A stretch of DNA of 64,000 bases from JBEVJK01 sp963791325 (GTDB lineage: Bacteria; Pseudomonadota; Alphaproteobacteria; Rhizobiales; Rhizobiaceae), in NCBI GenBank assembly GCA_963791325.1, contig CAWBRU010000009.1:1-64000 (forward strand). Reading direction: 5' to 3'. The notes under the pieces are model-generated. The model searched no databases and had not been told where the DNA came from. It saw nothing but the letters and a program-made list of their open reading frames with translations. Positions within the stretch are counted from its first letter, which is position 1; every line of letters starts with the position of its first letter. This document shows positions 16,964 through 25,369 of the stretch, piece after piece. A program made the position numbers and the translations under genes.

Positions 16964-18208
16964 TCATGCCGTCCGCGACTCGGCCAGCCAGCGCCGCGGA
17001 TCGGTGTCGGCATCGGCCGGCCGGGACAGTGCCGCGCAGAGATCCGAAAGCGCCTCGAGATTGTGGACGGGACGGAATTCGTCGACGTGGGGCAGCATCG
17101 CCCGCACCCCGCGCGCTCGCGGCTCGAAGCCGTCGAAGCGCAGCAGCGGATTGAGCCAGATCAGCCGGCGGCAGGATTTGTGCAGCCGCTCGGTCTCGGC
17201 CGCCAGCCCGGCGGTATCGTCGCGCTCCAGGCCGTCGGTGATCAGCAGCACCACCGCGCCCTGGCCGAGCACCCGCCGCGACCAGAGCCGGTTGAACTCG
17301 TTGAGGGCGCTGCCGATGCGGGTGCCGCCCGACCAGTCCTTGACCGCGCCTGCGCAGTTGGTGAGCGCTTCGTCGGGATCGCGATGCCGGATCTGGCGCG
17401 ACAGGTTGGTGAGCCTGGTGCCGAACACGAAGGTGTGCACCCGCCGGCGCTTGTCGGCCAAAGCATGCAGGAAATGCAGAAATACCCGTGTGTACTGGCT
17501 CATCGAGCCGGAGATGTCGGCGAGCACCACCAGGGGCGGCTGGACGCGGCGCGGCGAGCGGTATTTTGGCAGGATCAGCGCGCCGCCGGTGCGCAGCGCG
17601 GCCCGCATCATCGCTCGCGGGTCGGCGCGGTCCCCGTGCGGGTCGGGGCGGAAGCGGCGGCTGCGCACCGCGTCGAACGGCAGCCTCAAGGCTCCGATCG
17701 CTTCTTTGGCCGCCGCCAGCTCCGATGCCGTCATCTGGGCGAAATCCTTACTGCGCAACACCTCCTGGCCGGAATAGGTGAGCCTGGCATCGACCTCGAT
17801 CTCAGGCATCTCGGACTGCCCTTGCCGCTCCTTGCGGCCGGCGAACAGGGCGTCGGCAGCGCGTCCCTCGGCGGGGCGCGGCCTCTGCCGCTCGCGGTTC
17901 TGCGGCGCCACCGGCGAGAGCATGGCAAGCAGCTTCTCGATCAGCTCGCGCGACCGCCAGAACAGGCGGAACGCCTCGTCGAAGACGGCATGGTCCTCGC
18001 GCCGGGTGACCAGCACGGTGTGGAGGCTCCAATAGAAATCGTCGCGATTGCCGAGCCCGGCCACCAGCACCGCTTCGATGGCCTCCTTGACCGAGGCCGG
18101 CCCGACGCGCATGCCGGCCTTGCGCAGCGCCCGGGCGAAATAGACGATATTGTCGGCGAGCCGGCCTTCCGGCACCGCTTGATCGACGACGAGGGACCCG
18201 CCCGGCAT
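16964..18208 (-). CDS. VWA domain protein, CoxE family, 414 aa
   Basis: The C-terminal half is a von Willebrand A domain with the MIDAS motif DISGSMS (in PPLVVLADISGSMSQY) and later SGGTRIG and LLITDGLERDD. An Arg/Pro-rich linker separates it from an N-terminal helical part. CoxE works with the CoxD AAA+ ATPase to mature the copper/molybdenum site of CO dehydrogenase and its relatives. The coxD-like gene is just upstream (10-base gap) and xdhC genes are downstream, which supports this role. No hydroxylase structural subunit lies in the window, so the client enzyme is unknown. Confidence 0.85.
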   Translation of the reverse strand: MPGGSLVVDQAVPEGRLADNIVYFARALRKAGMRVGPASVKEAIEAVLVAGLGNRDDFYWSLHTVLVTRREDHAVFDEAFRLFWRSRELIEKLLAMLSPVAPQNRERQRPRPAEGRAADALFAGRKERQGQSEMPEIEVDARLTYSGQEVLRSKDFAQMTASELAAAKEAIGALRLPFDAVRSRRFRPDPHGDRADPRAMMRAALRTGGALILPKYRSPRRVQPPLVVLADISGSMSQYTRVFLHFLHALADKRRRVHTFVFGTRLTNLSRQIRHRDPDEALTNCAGAVKDWSGGTRIGSALNEFNRLWSRRVLGQGAVVLLITDGLERDDTAGLAAETERLHKSCRRLIWLNPLLRFDGFEPRARGVRAMLPHVDEFRPVHNLEALSDLCAALSRPADADTDPRRWLAESRTA

Positions 18209-18218
18209 CTGCCTCGCC

Positions 18219-19163
18219 CTACTCGGCCGCCGACAGCTCGGCCTTGACCTCGGCGAGCAGGCGGCGCCCTTCCCCGCTTTCCAGCCGGGCGATGTCGTCC
18301 TGGTATTTGAGCAGCACGCCGATGGTGTCGGACACCGTTTCGGGGTCGAGCGCGACCTTGTCGAGCTCGGTCAGCGCTCCCGCCCAGTCGATGGTCTCGG
18401 CCACGCCGGGCAGCTTGAACAGGTCGAGCCCGCGCAGCTTCTTGATGAACTCGACCACCTCTGCCGCGAGCCGGCTGTTGGCCTCGGGCACCTTGCGCCT
18501 GACGATCTCAAGCTCGCGGGCGGCATCGGGGTAATCGACCCAATGGTAGAGACAGCGCCGCTTCAGCGCATCGTGGATCTCGCGCGTGCGGTTGGTGGTG
18601 ATCACCACGATCGGCGGCTCCTCGGCCTTGATGGTGCCGAGCTCCGGCACGGTCACCTGGAAATCCGACAGGATCTCGAGCAGGAACGCCTCGAACGCCT
18701 CGTCGCTGCGGTCGAGCTCGTCGATCAGCAGCACCGGGGCCGCCCCCTTGGTGCCCGATAGCGCCTCGAGCACCGGGCGGCGGATCAGATATTTTTCGGA
18801 GAAGACATTCTTCTCCATGGCGGCGCGATTGACCGTGCCGGCCGCCTCCTCCATGCGGATCTCTATCATCTGAGCGGCATAATTCCACTCATAGACGGCA
18901 GATGAGACATCAAGTCCTTCATAGCATTGCAGCCTGATCAGCCGGCGGCCGAGCGCGGCGGCGAGCACCTTGGCGATCTCGGTTTTGCCGACGCCCGCCT
19001 CGCCCTCCAGGAACAGCGGCCGGCCCATGCGCAGGCTGAGGAACAAGACGGTGGCCAGCGCCCGGTCGGCGACGTAGTCGGCCTGCCCGAGCAGCGCCAG
19101 CGTCTCGTCGATGTTTTGCGGCACCGGCCGCGGGGAAACGATCTCGGCGGAGGGCGCGGCCAT
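18219..19163 (-). CDS. MoxR-type AAA+ ATPase, CoxD family, 314 aa
   Basis: This is an AAA+ chaperone-like ATPase with Walker A GEAGVGKT (54-61), Walker B VLLIDELDRSDEAF, sensor 1 VITTNRTREIHDALKRRC (Asn and arginine-finger region), and the CoxD pattern CYEGLDVSSAVYEWNYAAQMI. CoxD-type proteins act with CoxE in post-translational assembly of the metal centre of molybdenum hydroxylases. The gene starts 7 bases after the flavin reductase stop and is followed after 10 bases by the coxE-like gene, so it sits in one operon running toward lower coordinates. Confidence 0.88.
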   Translation of the reverse strand: MAAPSAEIVSPRPVPQNIDETLALLGQADYVADRALATVLFLSLRMGRPLFLEGEAGVGKTEIAKVLAAALGRRLIRLQCYEGLDVSSAVYEWNYAAQMIEIRMEEAAGTVNRAAMEKNVFSEKYLIRRPVLEALSGTKGAAPVLLIDELDRSDEAFEAFLLEILSDFQVTVPELGTIKAEEPPIVVITTNRTREIHDALKRRCLYHWVDYPDAARELEIVRRKVPEANSRLAAEVVEFIKKLRGLDLFKLPGVAETIDWAGALTELDKVALDPETVSDTIGVLLKYQDDIARLESGEGRRLLAEVKAELSAAE

Positions 19164-19170
19164 GATCGGG

Positions 19171-19665
19171 CTAGAGCACGTGGTAGGCGCGGTCGTGATA
19201 GAGCAGCGGGCGCAGCAGCTCGCCGACGCGCAGGCCCGTCACCTGGCCGAACAGCACCCGGTGGGTGGCCAGATCCTTGCTGTCGATCAGCTCACAGTCG
19301 AACACCGCGATCGCCTCTCTGAGGGTCGGAGCGCCGGTGGTCAGCGTGTCCCAGTGACCGAGATCGAACCGCTCCTCGGTGGTGAGGCCGGTCAGCCCCG
19401 AAAACGCCATCGACAGCGCCTCCTGTTCGGCCGACAGCGTGTTGAGCGCAAATCGGCCATTGTGGAGAAAGTGCTCGTTGTTGGGATTTTCGCGGTTGAG
19501 GCAGGCGAGCACCGTCGGCGGCGAATCCGACACCGAGCAGGCGGCGATCACCGTGACGCCGCGCTTGCCCGAGCGTCCATCGGTGGTGATGATGTGGACC
19601 GCCCCGGCAAACCGCGCCATGGCGTCGCGGTAGGCCTGCGGACCGACGTCGTTGAGTTTGAGCAC
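19171..19665 (-). CDS. Flavin reductase family protein, 164 aa
   Basis: The protein is a split-beta-barrel FMN-binding flavin reductase: YRDAMARFAGAVHIITTDGRSGKRGVTVIAACSVSDSPPTVLACLNR, then GRFALNTLSAEQEALSMAFSG. Such enzymes supply reduced flavin to two-component monooxygenases. No oxygenase partner is adjacent; instead it heads the coxDE-xdhC run with 7 bases to coxD. I chose GTG 19665 (start VLKLNDVGPQ); the ribosome site is weak. It is divergent from the binding-protein gene at 19768, with about 100 bases between that contain an AT-rich ATCTATATAAG stretch suited to a promoter. Confidence 0.82.
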   Translation of the reverse strand: MLKLNDVGPQAYRDAMARFAGAVHIITTDGRSGKRGVTVIAACSVSDSPPTVLACLNRENPNNEHFLHNGRFALNTLSAEQEALSMAFSGLTGLTTEERFDLGHWDTLTTGAPTLREAIAVFDCELIDSKDLATHRVLFGQVTGLRVGELLRPLLYHDRAYHVL

Positions 19666-19767
19666 GAGCGAATTCCAACCAAGCGAGCTGCCACATCTAT
19701 ATAAGGGCGAGCCGAGGGGCCACAAGCCAATGGCTATGTTGCGCCTGCAAAGAGGAGCCTTTAGGTC

Positions 19768-20898
19768 TTGGGCGCGATGGCAAACGGCCGGACCAGCGAC
19801 ACCGACAGAGCTTCGCCGCGGGTCGGGCGGGCGATGGCCTTGCTGTTGCTCGGCCTGACGCTTTCGGGTTCGCCGGCGCGGGCCGACCAGCCGCTGATCG
19901 GCATCGCGGCACCGCTGAGCGGCGCTTCGGCCCTGCTCGGCGCCCAGCTTCATGCCGGCGCCACCGCCGCCGCCGAGGCCGCCGGCCCGCCGCTCTCCGT
20001 TGAAGTCTCCGACGACCGCTGTACGGCCGACGGCGGCGCCCAGGCAGCGCGCCAGCTGGTCGCCGCCAAGGTCAGGATCGTGGTCGGCTTCCTGTGCACC
20101 GAGGCGCTCGAGGCGGCAATGCCGGCGTTCAAGGACGCCGGCATCCCGGTCATCGCGATCGGGGTGCGCACCGACAGCCTGACCGATCGGCGCGAACGGA
20201 CCGGCTGGCCGGTGTTCCGCTACGGTCCGCGCGCCGACGACGAGCAGAAGGCCGCGGCCAAGCTCATCCCCGAGCTGTGGCGCGACACGCTCTTCGCCAT
20301 CGTCGACGACGGCACCATCTATGGCCGCGAGCTTGCCGAAAGCGTGCGGGCGGGCGCCGAGGCGCTGGCCCTGAAGCCGGTGTTCGTCGACACCTACCGA
20401 CCCGATCTCGACAACCAGGTCGGCCTTGCCGGGCGGCTGCGAAAGGCCGGCGCCGCGGCGGCCTTTGTCGGCGGCGATCTCGACGACGTCGCCATCATCG
20501 GCCGCGACGCCAAGGGGCTCGGGCTGACGCTCTCCCTTGCCGGCGGCGAGGCGCTGCGGGCCGCCCCCGGCGCGGTCGATGTTCCGGCCGGCACGCTGAT
20601 GGTCGGCCTGCCCGACCCGGCAACGATTGCCGCGCCGGCCGCGCTGGAAACGCTCAAGGCACACATGATCGAGCCGGACGGCTATGTGCTGCCGGCTTTC
20701 GCTGCAGTGGAGCTTGCCGCCGCGGCGCTCGCCGATGCCGACAAGAGCGGCAAGCCGCTCGCCCAGGTGCTCGCCGCCGGCACGTTCCAGACCGCGCTGG
20801 GCAGCGTTGCCTTCGACGCCAAAGGCGATCTGGTCACCAACCCGTTCCGGCTGCTGCGCTTCGACGGCGACCGCTTCCTGGCGGTGGATGCGCCGTGA
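19768..20898 (+). CDS. Leucine/amino-acid-type periplasmic binding protein, 376 aa
   Basis: A signal peptide (about residues 20-40, ending ARA-DQP) precedes a type 1 periplasmic-binding fold of the branched-chain amino-acid family. It starts IGIAAPLSGASALLGAQLHAG, with VVGFLCTEALEAAMPAF and AFVGGDLDDVAIIGRDAKGLG following the usual two-lobe order. No permease or ATPase genes are nearby, so it may feed a transporter encoded elsewhere or act as a sensor. AGAGGAG lies 10 bases before TTG 19768; ATG 19777 is an alternative. Its end overlaps the P1 peptidase start (GTGA), which suggests a shared substrate such as a peptide or amide. Confidence 0.78.
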   Translation: MGAMANGRTSDTDRASPRVGRAMALLLLGLTLSGSPARADQPLIGIAAPLSGASALLGAQLHAGATAAAEAAGPPLSVEVSDDRCTADGGAQAARQLVAAKVRIVVGFLCTEALEAAMPAFKDAGIPVIAIGVRTDSLTDRRERTGWPVFRYGPRADDEQKAAAKLIPELWRDTLFAIVDDGTIYGRELAESVRAGAEALALKPVFVDTYRPDLDNQVGLAGRLRKAGAAAAFVGGDLDDVAIIGRDAKGLGLTLSLAGGEALRAAPGAVDVPAGTLMVGLPDPATIAAPAALETLKAHMIEPDGYVLPAFAAVELAAAALADADKSGKPLAQVLAAGTFQTALGSVAFDAKGDLVTNPFRLLRFDGDRFLAVDAP

Positions 20899-21920
20899 CC
20901 TACCGTACCGGCCCGCGGAACCTGATCACCGACGTCGCCGGCCTGAGCGTCGGCAATGCCGATGATCCGGCGCTGAAATCGGGCGTGACGGCGGTGATCT
21001 GCGCGCGCCCCGCGGTGGCCGGGGTCGCGATCCTGGGCGGCGCGCCGGGCACGCGGGAGACCGATCTGCTGGAGCCGCACAACACGGTCGGCCATATCGA
21101 CGGGCTGGTGCTGTCGGGCGGTTCGGCCTTCGGCCTCGATGCGGCGAGCGGCGTGCAGGCGGCGCTGCGCGAAAAGGGCGTCGGCTTTGCCGTCCGCGCG
21201 CTGCGCATCCCGATCGTGCCGGCGGCGATCCTGTTCGACCTCGTCAACGGCGGCGACAAGGATTGGGGCCGCTTCCCGCCCTATCGTGAGCTCGGCTACC
21301 AGGCTGCCTGCGCGGCAGGCCGGAGCTTCGCGCTGGGCACCGCCGGCGCCGGCAGCGGCGCGCTGGCGGCGGGGCTGAAGGGCGGGCTCGGCTCCGCCTC
21401 CACCCGCCTTTCCGACGGCACCACCGTCGGTGCGCTGGTCGCCGCCAATCCGACCGGCGCCGTGACCGTCGCCGACACCCGCCATTTCTGGGCGGCGCCG
21501 TTCGAGATCGGCGACGAGTTCGGCGGCCTCGGCCTGCCGGCGCCGATGCCGGCCGACAGCACCAGGCTGTCGATCAAATACCGCGAGATGGCTCAGGCCG
21601 GGCTGAACACCACGCTGGCGGTGGTCGCCACCGACGCCGTGCTCTCCAAGGCCGCGGCCAAGCGCCTGGCGATTGCGGCCCATGACGGGTTCACCCGCGC
21701 CATCTGGCCGACCCACACCCCGGTCGACGGCGATCTCGTGTTCGCGCTGGCGACCGGCGACAGCGGCATTGCGCCGGATACCGACAGCGCCCTCGACCTT
21801 TATGCTCTGGCGGGGGCGACCGTCGCCCGGGCGATCGCGCGGGCGGTCTACAGCGCCAGCCCGGCCCCCGGCGACATCTATCCGACCTGGGCGCAACGCT
21901 TCGGGAATGCCGCGGGGTGA
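20895..21920 (+). CDS. P1 family (S58, DmpA-type) peptidase, 341 aa
   Basis: DmpA-type enzymes are self-cleaving N-terminal-nucleophile aminopeptidases or amidases. Family marks are ITDVAGLSVGN, GGAPGTRETDLLEP, GLVLSGGSAFGLDAASGV, the Gly-rich GTAGAGSGALAAGLKGGLG and NTTLAVVATDA, where cleavage would free a Thr (239/240) as nucleophile instead of the Ser of DmpA. There is no signal peptide, so it is probably cytoplasmic. It starts at GTG 20895, overlapping the binding-protein stop, so the two are translationally coupled. The pairing suggests uptake and hydrolysis of the same compound, which is inference. Confidence 0.85.
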   Translation: MTYRTGPRNLITDVAGLSVGNADDPALKSGVTAVICARPAVAGVAILGGAPGTRETDLLEPHNTVGHIDGLVLSGGSAFGLDAASGVQAALREKGVGFAVRALRIPIVPAAILFDLVNGGDKDWGRFPPYRELGYQAACAAGRSFALGTAGAGSGALAAGLKGGLGSASTRLSDGTTVGALVAANPTGAVTVADTRHFWAAPFEIGDEFGGLGLPAPMPADSTRLSIKYREMAQAGLNTTLAVVATDAVLSKAAAKRLAIAAHDGFTRAIWPTHTPVDGDLVFALATGDSGIAPDTDSALDLYALAGATVARAIARAVYSASPAPGDIYPTWAQRFGNAAG

Positions 21921-21933
21921 ATGCGCCGCAAGC

Positions 21934-22563
21934 TCACCCCTTGGGCGGGACGAGCGGCTGCACGATCTCCCGGAACGGCGGCAGCGCCTCGCATCGCTCG
22001 GCATGGGCGGCCAGCGCCGGATAGCGGGCGGCCTCGAAGAGCTCGGGATGCGCCTCGCCGATGAAGCGCAGCACGCAGGCGACGGCGATGTCGGCGTGGC
22101 CGATGCGCTGGCCGAACCAGAACGGCGTCGTCACCCCCGTGCGCTCGCTCTCCAGCACCGTCAGCGCGCCCGAGACCTGCGCCCGGCAGCGCGCGACCCA
22201 GCTTTCCAGCCGTTCCTTGCGCATCACCCGCTCGTAGAGCAGGCTGACCGCCTTGTCCCCGGCGCCGGTCGCGAGCGCCGAGATCCACAGATGGCGGCGG
22301 CGCTCGGCACCGCGCGCGGCGATCATCGCCTCGCCCTCCCCGGCCAGCTCGTCGAGATGGTCGAGGATGATGTGGCTCTCGATCAGCGCTTCGCCGTTGC
22401 CGAGAACCAGGGTCGGCACCCGTCTCAGCGGATTGTAGGCGGCCACCTTGTCGGCGTCGCCGAAGGTCGACCAGGGCCGGTGCTCGAAGTCGAAGCGGTA
22501 AAGCCGCATGGCTATGGCCACGCGGCGGACGAAGGGAGAATCATATTGCCCAATCAACAACAT
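21934..22563 (-). CDS. Glutathione S-transferase family protein, 209 aa
   Basis: The N-terminal thioredoxin-like domain (MLLIGQYDSPFVRRVAIAMRLY) has a Ser in the catalytic area. The cis-Pro motif is RRVPTLVLGNGEALIESHIILDHLDE, with the glutathione-contacting ES. An all-helical C-terminal domain with IGHADIAVACVLRFI follows. The length is normal for a GST. The function is likely glutathione conjugation or a related detoxification. It is convergent with the P1 peptidase gene (13 bases apart) and divergent from purB. Confidence 0.85.
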   Translation of the reverse strand: MLLIGQYDSPFVRRVAIAMRLYRFDFEHRPWSTFGDADKVAAYNPLRRVPTLVLGNGEALIESHIILDHLDELAGEGEAMIAARGAERRRHLWISALATGAGDKAVSLLYERVMRKERLESWVARCRAQVSGALTVLESERTGVTTPFWFGQRIGHADIAVACVLRFIGEAHPELFEAARYPALAAHAERCEALPPFREIVQPLVPPKG

Positions 22564-22731
22564 CGGATGGCCCGTTCAGAACTTACTTCGATCTTAGCCC
22601 TGATCATGCCGGCCGTCCACAGGCAAGTCTCCGGCGGACCCGGACGCCTGTTGACGCCGCCGCATTGAGAAGCCGGCGCCGCTCGGCTAGGAAGAGACCC
22701 CCGGCAGCTCCTCGGACGACAGGACAAGGTC

Positions 22732-24069
22732 ATGATCCCGCGCTATTCCCGGCCCGAGATGGTCGCCATCTGGTCGGCCGAAACCAGGTTCCGCATCTGG
22801 TTCGAGATCGAGGCCCACGCCTGTGATGCGCTGGCCGAGCTCGGGGTCATCCCGCAAAGCGCCGCCCGCACCATCTGGGAGAAAGGCAGCAAGGCGGTGT
22901 TCGACCTCGAACGCATCGACGCCATCGAGCGCGAGACCAAGCATGACGTCATCGCCTTTCTCACCCATCTGGCCGAGATCGTCGGGCCGGATGCACGCTT
23001 CATCCACCAGGGCATGACGTCGTCGGACGTGCTCGATACCTGCCTGGCGGTGCAGCTGTCGCGCGCCAGCGACCTGCTGCTCGCGGATCTCGACAACTTG
23101 CTTGCCGGGCTGAGGACACGCGCGTTCGAGCACCGGACGACGGTCACTATCGGCCGTAGCCATGGCGTTCACGCCGAGCCGACGACCTTCGGGGTGAAGC
23201 TCGCCTTTGCCCATGCCGAATTCCAGCGCTGCCGCGAACGGTTGGTGCACGCCCGGGCCGAGATCGCCACGGCGGCCATCTCCGGCGCGGTCGGCACCTT
23301 CGCCAATATCGACCCGCGGGTCGAAGCCCATGTGGCGCGGATGATGGGGCTGACGCCCGAGCCGGTCTCCACCCAGGTCATTGCGCGCGACCGGCATGCG
23401 ATGTTTTTCGCCACGCTGGCGGTGATCGCCTCATCGGTGGAGCGGCTGGCGGTCGAGATCCGCCATCTGCAGCGCACCGAGGTGCTGGAGGCGGAGGAAT
23501 TTTTCGCGCCGGGCCAGAAAGGCTCCTCGGCGATGCCGCACAAGCGCAACCCGGTGCTGACCGAAAACCTGACCGGGCTGGCGCGCATGGTCCGCGCCTA
23601 TGCGCTGCCGGCGATGGAAGACGTCGCACTCTGGCACGAACGGGACATCTCGCACTCCGCGGTCGAGCGGATGATCGCGCCCGACGCTACCGTCACGCTG
23701 GATTTCGCTCTGGCGCGGCTGGCCGGCGTCGTCGACAAACTGATCGTCTACCCGGAGCGGATGCGCGCCAATCTCGAGCGTTTCCGCGGGCTGATCCACT
23801 CGCAGCGGGTGCTGCTTGCGCTGACCCAGGCCGGGCTGTCGCGCGAAAACGCCTATCGCCTGGTGCAGAGAAACGCCATGAAGGTTTGGGAGCAAGACGC
23901 GGATTTCCTGACGGAATTGCTGGCCGACAAAGAGGTGCGCCAGGCGCTGCCGGAAGATCAAATCCGCGAGCAATTTGATCTCGGCTACCATCTCAAGCAT
24001 GTCGACACGATCTTTGCCCGGGTGTTCGGCGACAGCGCGCCGGAACCTTCGTTGCCCGAGCATCGTTGA
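22732..24069 (+). CDS. purB: Adenylosuccinate lyase, 445 aa
   Basis: PurB catalyses two beta-eliminations in purine synthesis: SAICAR to AICAR and adenylosuccinate to AMP. The sequence shows HDVIAFLTHLAEIVGPDARFIHQGMTSSDVLDT, the catalytic His region GRSHGVHAEPTTFG, and the fumarase/aspartase signature GSSAMPHKRNP (264-274) with its flexible catalytic serines. The length is normal. It is followed after 32 bases by a small membrane protein gene. purC, purS, purQ and purL lie 3-9 kb downstream on the same strand, as in many Hyphomicrobiales, though other genes intervene here. Confidence 0.96.
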   Translation: MIPRYSRPEMVAIWSAETRFRIWFEIEAHACDALAELGVIPQSAARTIWEKGSKAVFDLERIDAIERETKHDVIAFLTHLAEIVGPDARFIHQGMTSSDVLDTCLAVQLSRASDLLLADLDNLLAGLRTRAFEHRTTVTIGRSHGVHAEPTTFGVKLAFAHAEFQRCRERLVHARAEIATAAISGAVGTFANIDPRVEAHVARMMGLTPEPVSTQVIARDRHAMFFATLAVIASSVERLAVEIRHLQRTEVLEAEEFFAPGQKGSSAMPHKRNPVLTENLTGLARMVRAYALPAMEDVALWHERDISHSAVERMIAPDATVTLDFALARLAGVVDKLIVYPERMRANLERFRGLIHSQRVLLALTQAGLSRENAYRLVQRNAMKVWEQDADFLTELLADKEVRQALPEDQIREQFDLGYHLKHVDTIFARVFGDSAPEPSLPEHR

Positions 24070-24101
24070 GTCCCTCAAAGAGCCTTTGCGGAGGGTTAAC
24101 C

Positions 24102-24278
24102 ATGTTCGCGACCGATAATGCCGCCCCGAAATCACCCAGCCGGTCCGGCTGGTTCGGCGCCGGCGCCGTGGCGGCGGCCACCTTGATTTTCGGCTTTCTG
24201 TTCGTCGGCGGCTACCTCGGGGATTCCCGCGCCGTGGCAAAGCCCGAGGTGGGACACATCACCATTCCGCGCCAATAG
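24102..24278 (+). CDS. Small single-span membrane protein, 58 aa
   Basis: ATG 24102 has a clear GGAGGG ribosome site 6 bases upstream. The peptide has a short basic cytoplasmic start and one hydrophobic helix (about residues 17-38, WFGAGAVAAATLIFGFLFVGGYL). A periplasmic tail ending HITIPRQ follows. I do not recognise the family. It sits 32 bases behind purB and may share its transcript. It ends 13 bases before a dispersed repeat. Confidence 0.65.
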   Translation: MFATDNAAPKSPSRSGWFGAGAVAAATLIFGFLFVGGYLGDSRAVAKPEVGHITIPRQ

Positions 24279-24291
24279 GCGTCTGGCGCGC

Positions 24292-24409
24292 TAGAGCAAT
24301 TCCAGGAAAAGTGGCAACGGTTTTCCGTCCGGAATTGCGAAAAAACAAAGACTTAGAGTGGAGCACCGAGAGTGGAGCACCGATTTAAAGAAACGGTGGT
24401 CAGCTCTAG
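24292..24409 (+). repeat. Dispersed CTAG-bounded repeat, copy E (best preserved, 118 bp)
   Basis: The unit starts CTAGAGCAATTCC and ends with GCTCTAG, a 7-base inverted pair of termini. It contains AAAAGTGGCAACGG, TTTTCCGTCCGGAA and a short tandem piece GAGTGGAGCACCGA (twice). Related, more degenerate copies lie at 3312-3418, 4643-4733, 6303-6358 and 6560-6624. Its right-hand CTAG supplies the stop codon (TAG, minus strand) of the VOC gene that follows. Confidence 0.8.
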
Positions 24410-25215
24410 TTCCTGGCTGCTGCGCGCACTTCCGTTCCCCATGGATCGCTGAAGGTGCCGGGCGCGAGCTCCGTTCCCTGGAGTTCGAGCCAGGCAAGCC
24501 CGCTGCGGCCGGGGTCGCGCGGTCCGGCGCCGCGGCTTTGCCAGGAATTGACGCCGACATGGTGGTGGTAGCCGCCGGAGGACAGGAACACGGCACTGCC
24601 CGCCAGCTTGTGCACCGTATCCAGGCCAAACCGTTGATGCCACCAGGCTTCGGCCAAATCGGGTTCGCCGACGCGCAGGTGCACGTGGCCGATCACCGTG
24701 CCGTCCGGTGCGCCCCGCCAGGAGCGCTCCACCTCCGGCACCGAGGCGACCAGGCCCGGAAGATCGAGCCGGAGCGTCGCCATGTCGATCACGCCGTCGC
24801 GCCGCCATGTCCACAGCTCGCGCGGCCGGTCGGCGTAGATCTCCACCCCGTTGCCCTCCGGATCGGTCAGGTAGATCGCCTCGCTGACCAGATGATCGGA
24901 CGCGCCGTCGACGGAGACGCGCTCGGCAACGGCATGGCTCAACCAGCGCGCCAGATCGCCGCGCGACGGCAGCAGGAAGGCGGTGTGGAAGAGCCCTGCG
25001 GCTCGCGGGTCGTCGGCGCGCGCTGCCGGATCCTCTTCCAGCACCAGCAGCGGCCGCTCGCCCGCCCCGAGCACGATCGTGCCGTCGGCGCGCGACAGCT
25101 CGGCGAGCCCGAGCACATCGCGGTAATAGGCGGCCAGGCGCTCGGCGCTGCGCGCCTTGAGCCCGACCCGGCCGATGCTGAGCGGCGTGGTGGCGGCAAA
25201 TGGCAAAGCGGTCAT
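24406..25215 (-). CDS. Two-domain VOC protein (CatE-like extradiol dioxygenase family), 269 aa
   Basis: Two VOC modules are visible. The first starts IGRVGLKARSAERLAAYYRDVLGL and holds FHTAFLLPSRGDLA and IYLTDPEGNGVEIYADRP. The second starts IGHVHLRVGEPDLAEAWWHQRFGLD and holds GGYHHHVGVNSWQSRG. This layout matches the CatE/catechol 2,3-dioxygenase-like group found in many bacteria, with His and Glu metal ligands in place. The substrate is unknown. ATG 25215 has GGAG 8 bases upstream. The stop codon lies in the terminal CTAG of the adjacent repeat, so the native C-terminus may have been altered by repeat insertion. Divergent from the hydrolase at 25370. Confidence 0.85.
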   Translation of the reverse strand: MTALPFAATTPLSIGRVGLKARSAERLAAYYRDVLGLAELSRADGTIVLGAGERPLLVLEEDPAARADDPRAAGLFHTAFLLPSRGDLARWLSHAVAERVSVDGASDHLVSEAIYLTDPEGNGVEIYADRPRELWTWRRDGVIDMATLRLDLPGLVASVPEVERSWRGAPDGTVIGHVHLRVGEPDLAEAWWHQRFGLDTVHKLAGSAVFLSSGGYHHHVGVNSWQSRGAGPRDPGRSGLAWLELQGTELAPGTFSDPWGTEVRAAARN

Positions 25216-25369
25216 GCGCAACGCTCCAGAAGGTGTCGACCGGACCAAAGTCATGCCAACGGCGGCTCCTGACAAGACCCCGGAGCGGCGACAGCCTGTT
25301 CACGGTGGCGCAGCACGAGAGCCAGGACCGGGGTTGCCGCCGGGGAACCGGGCCGCTACATGCGCCGCC

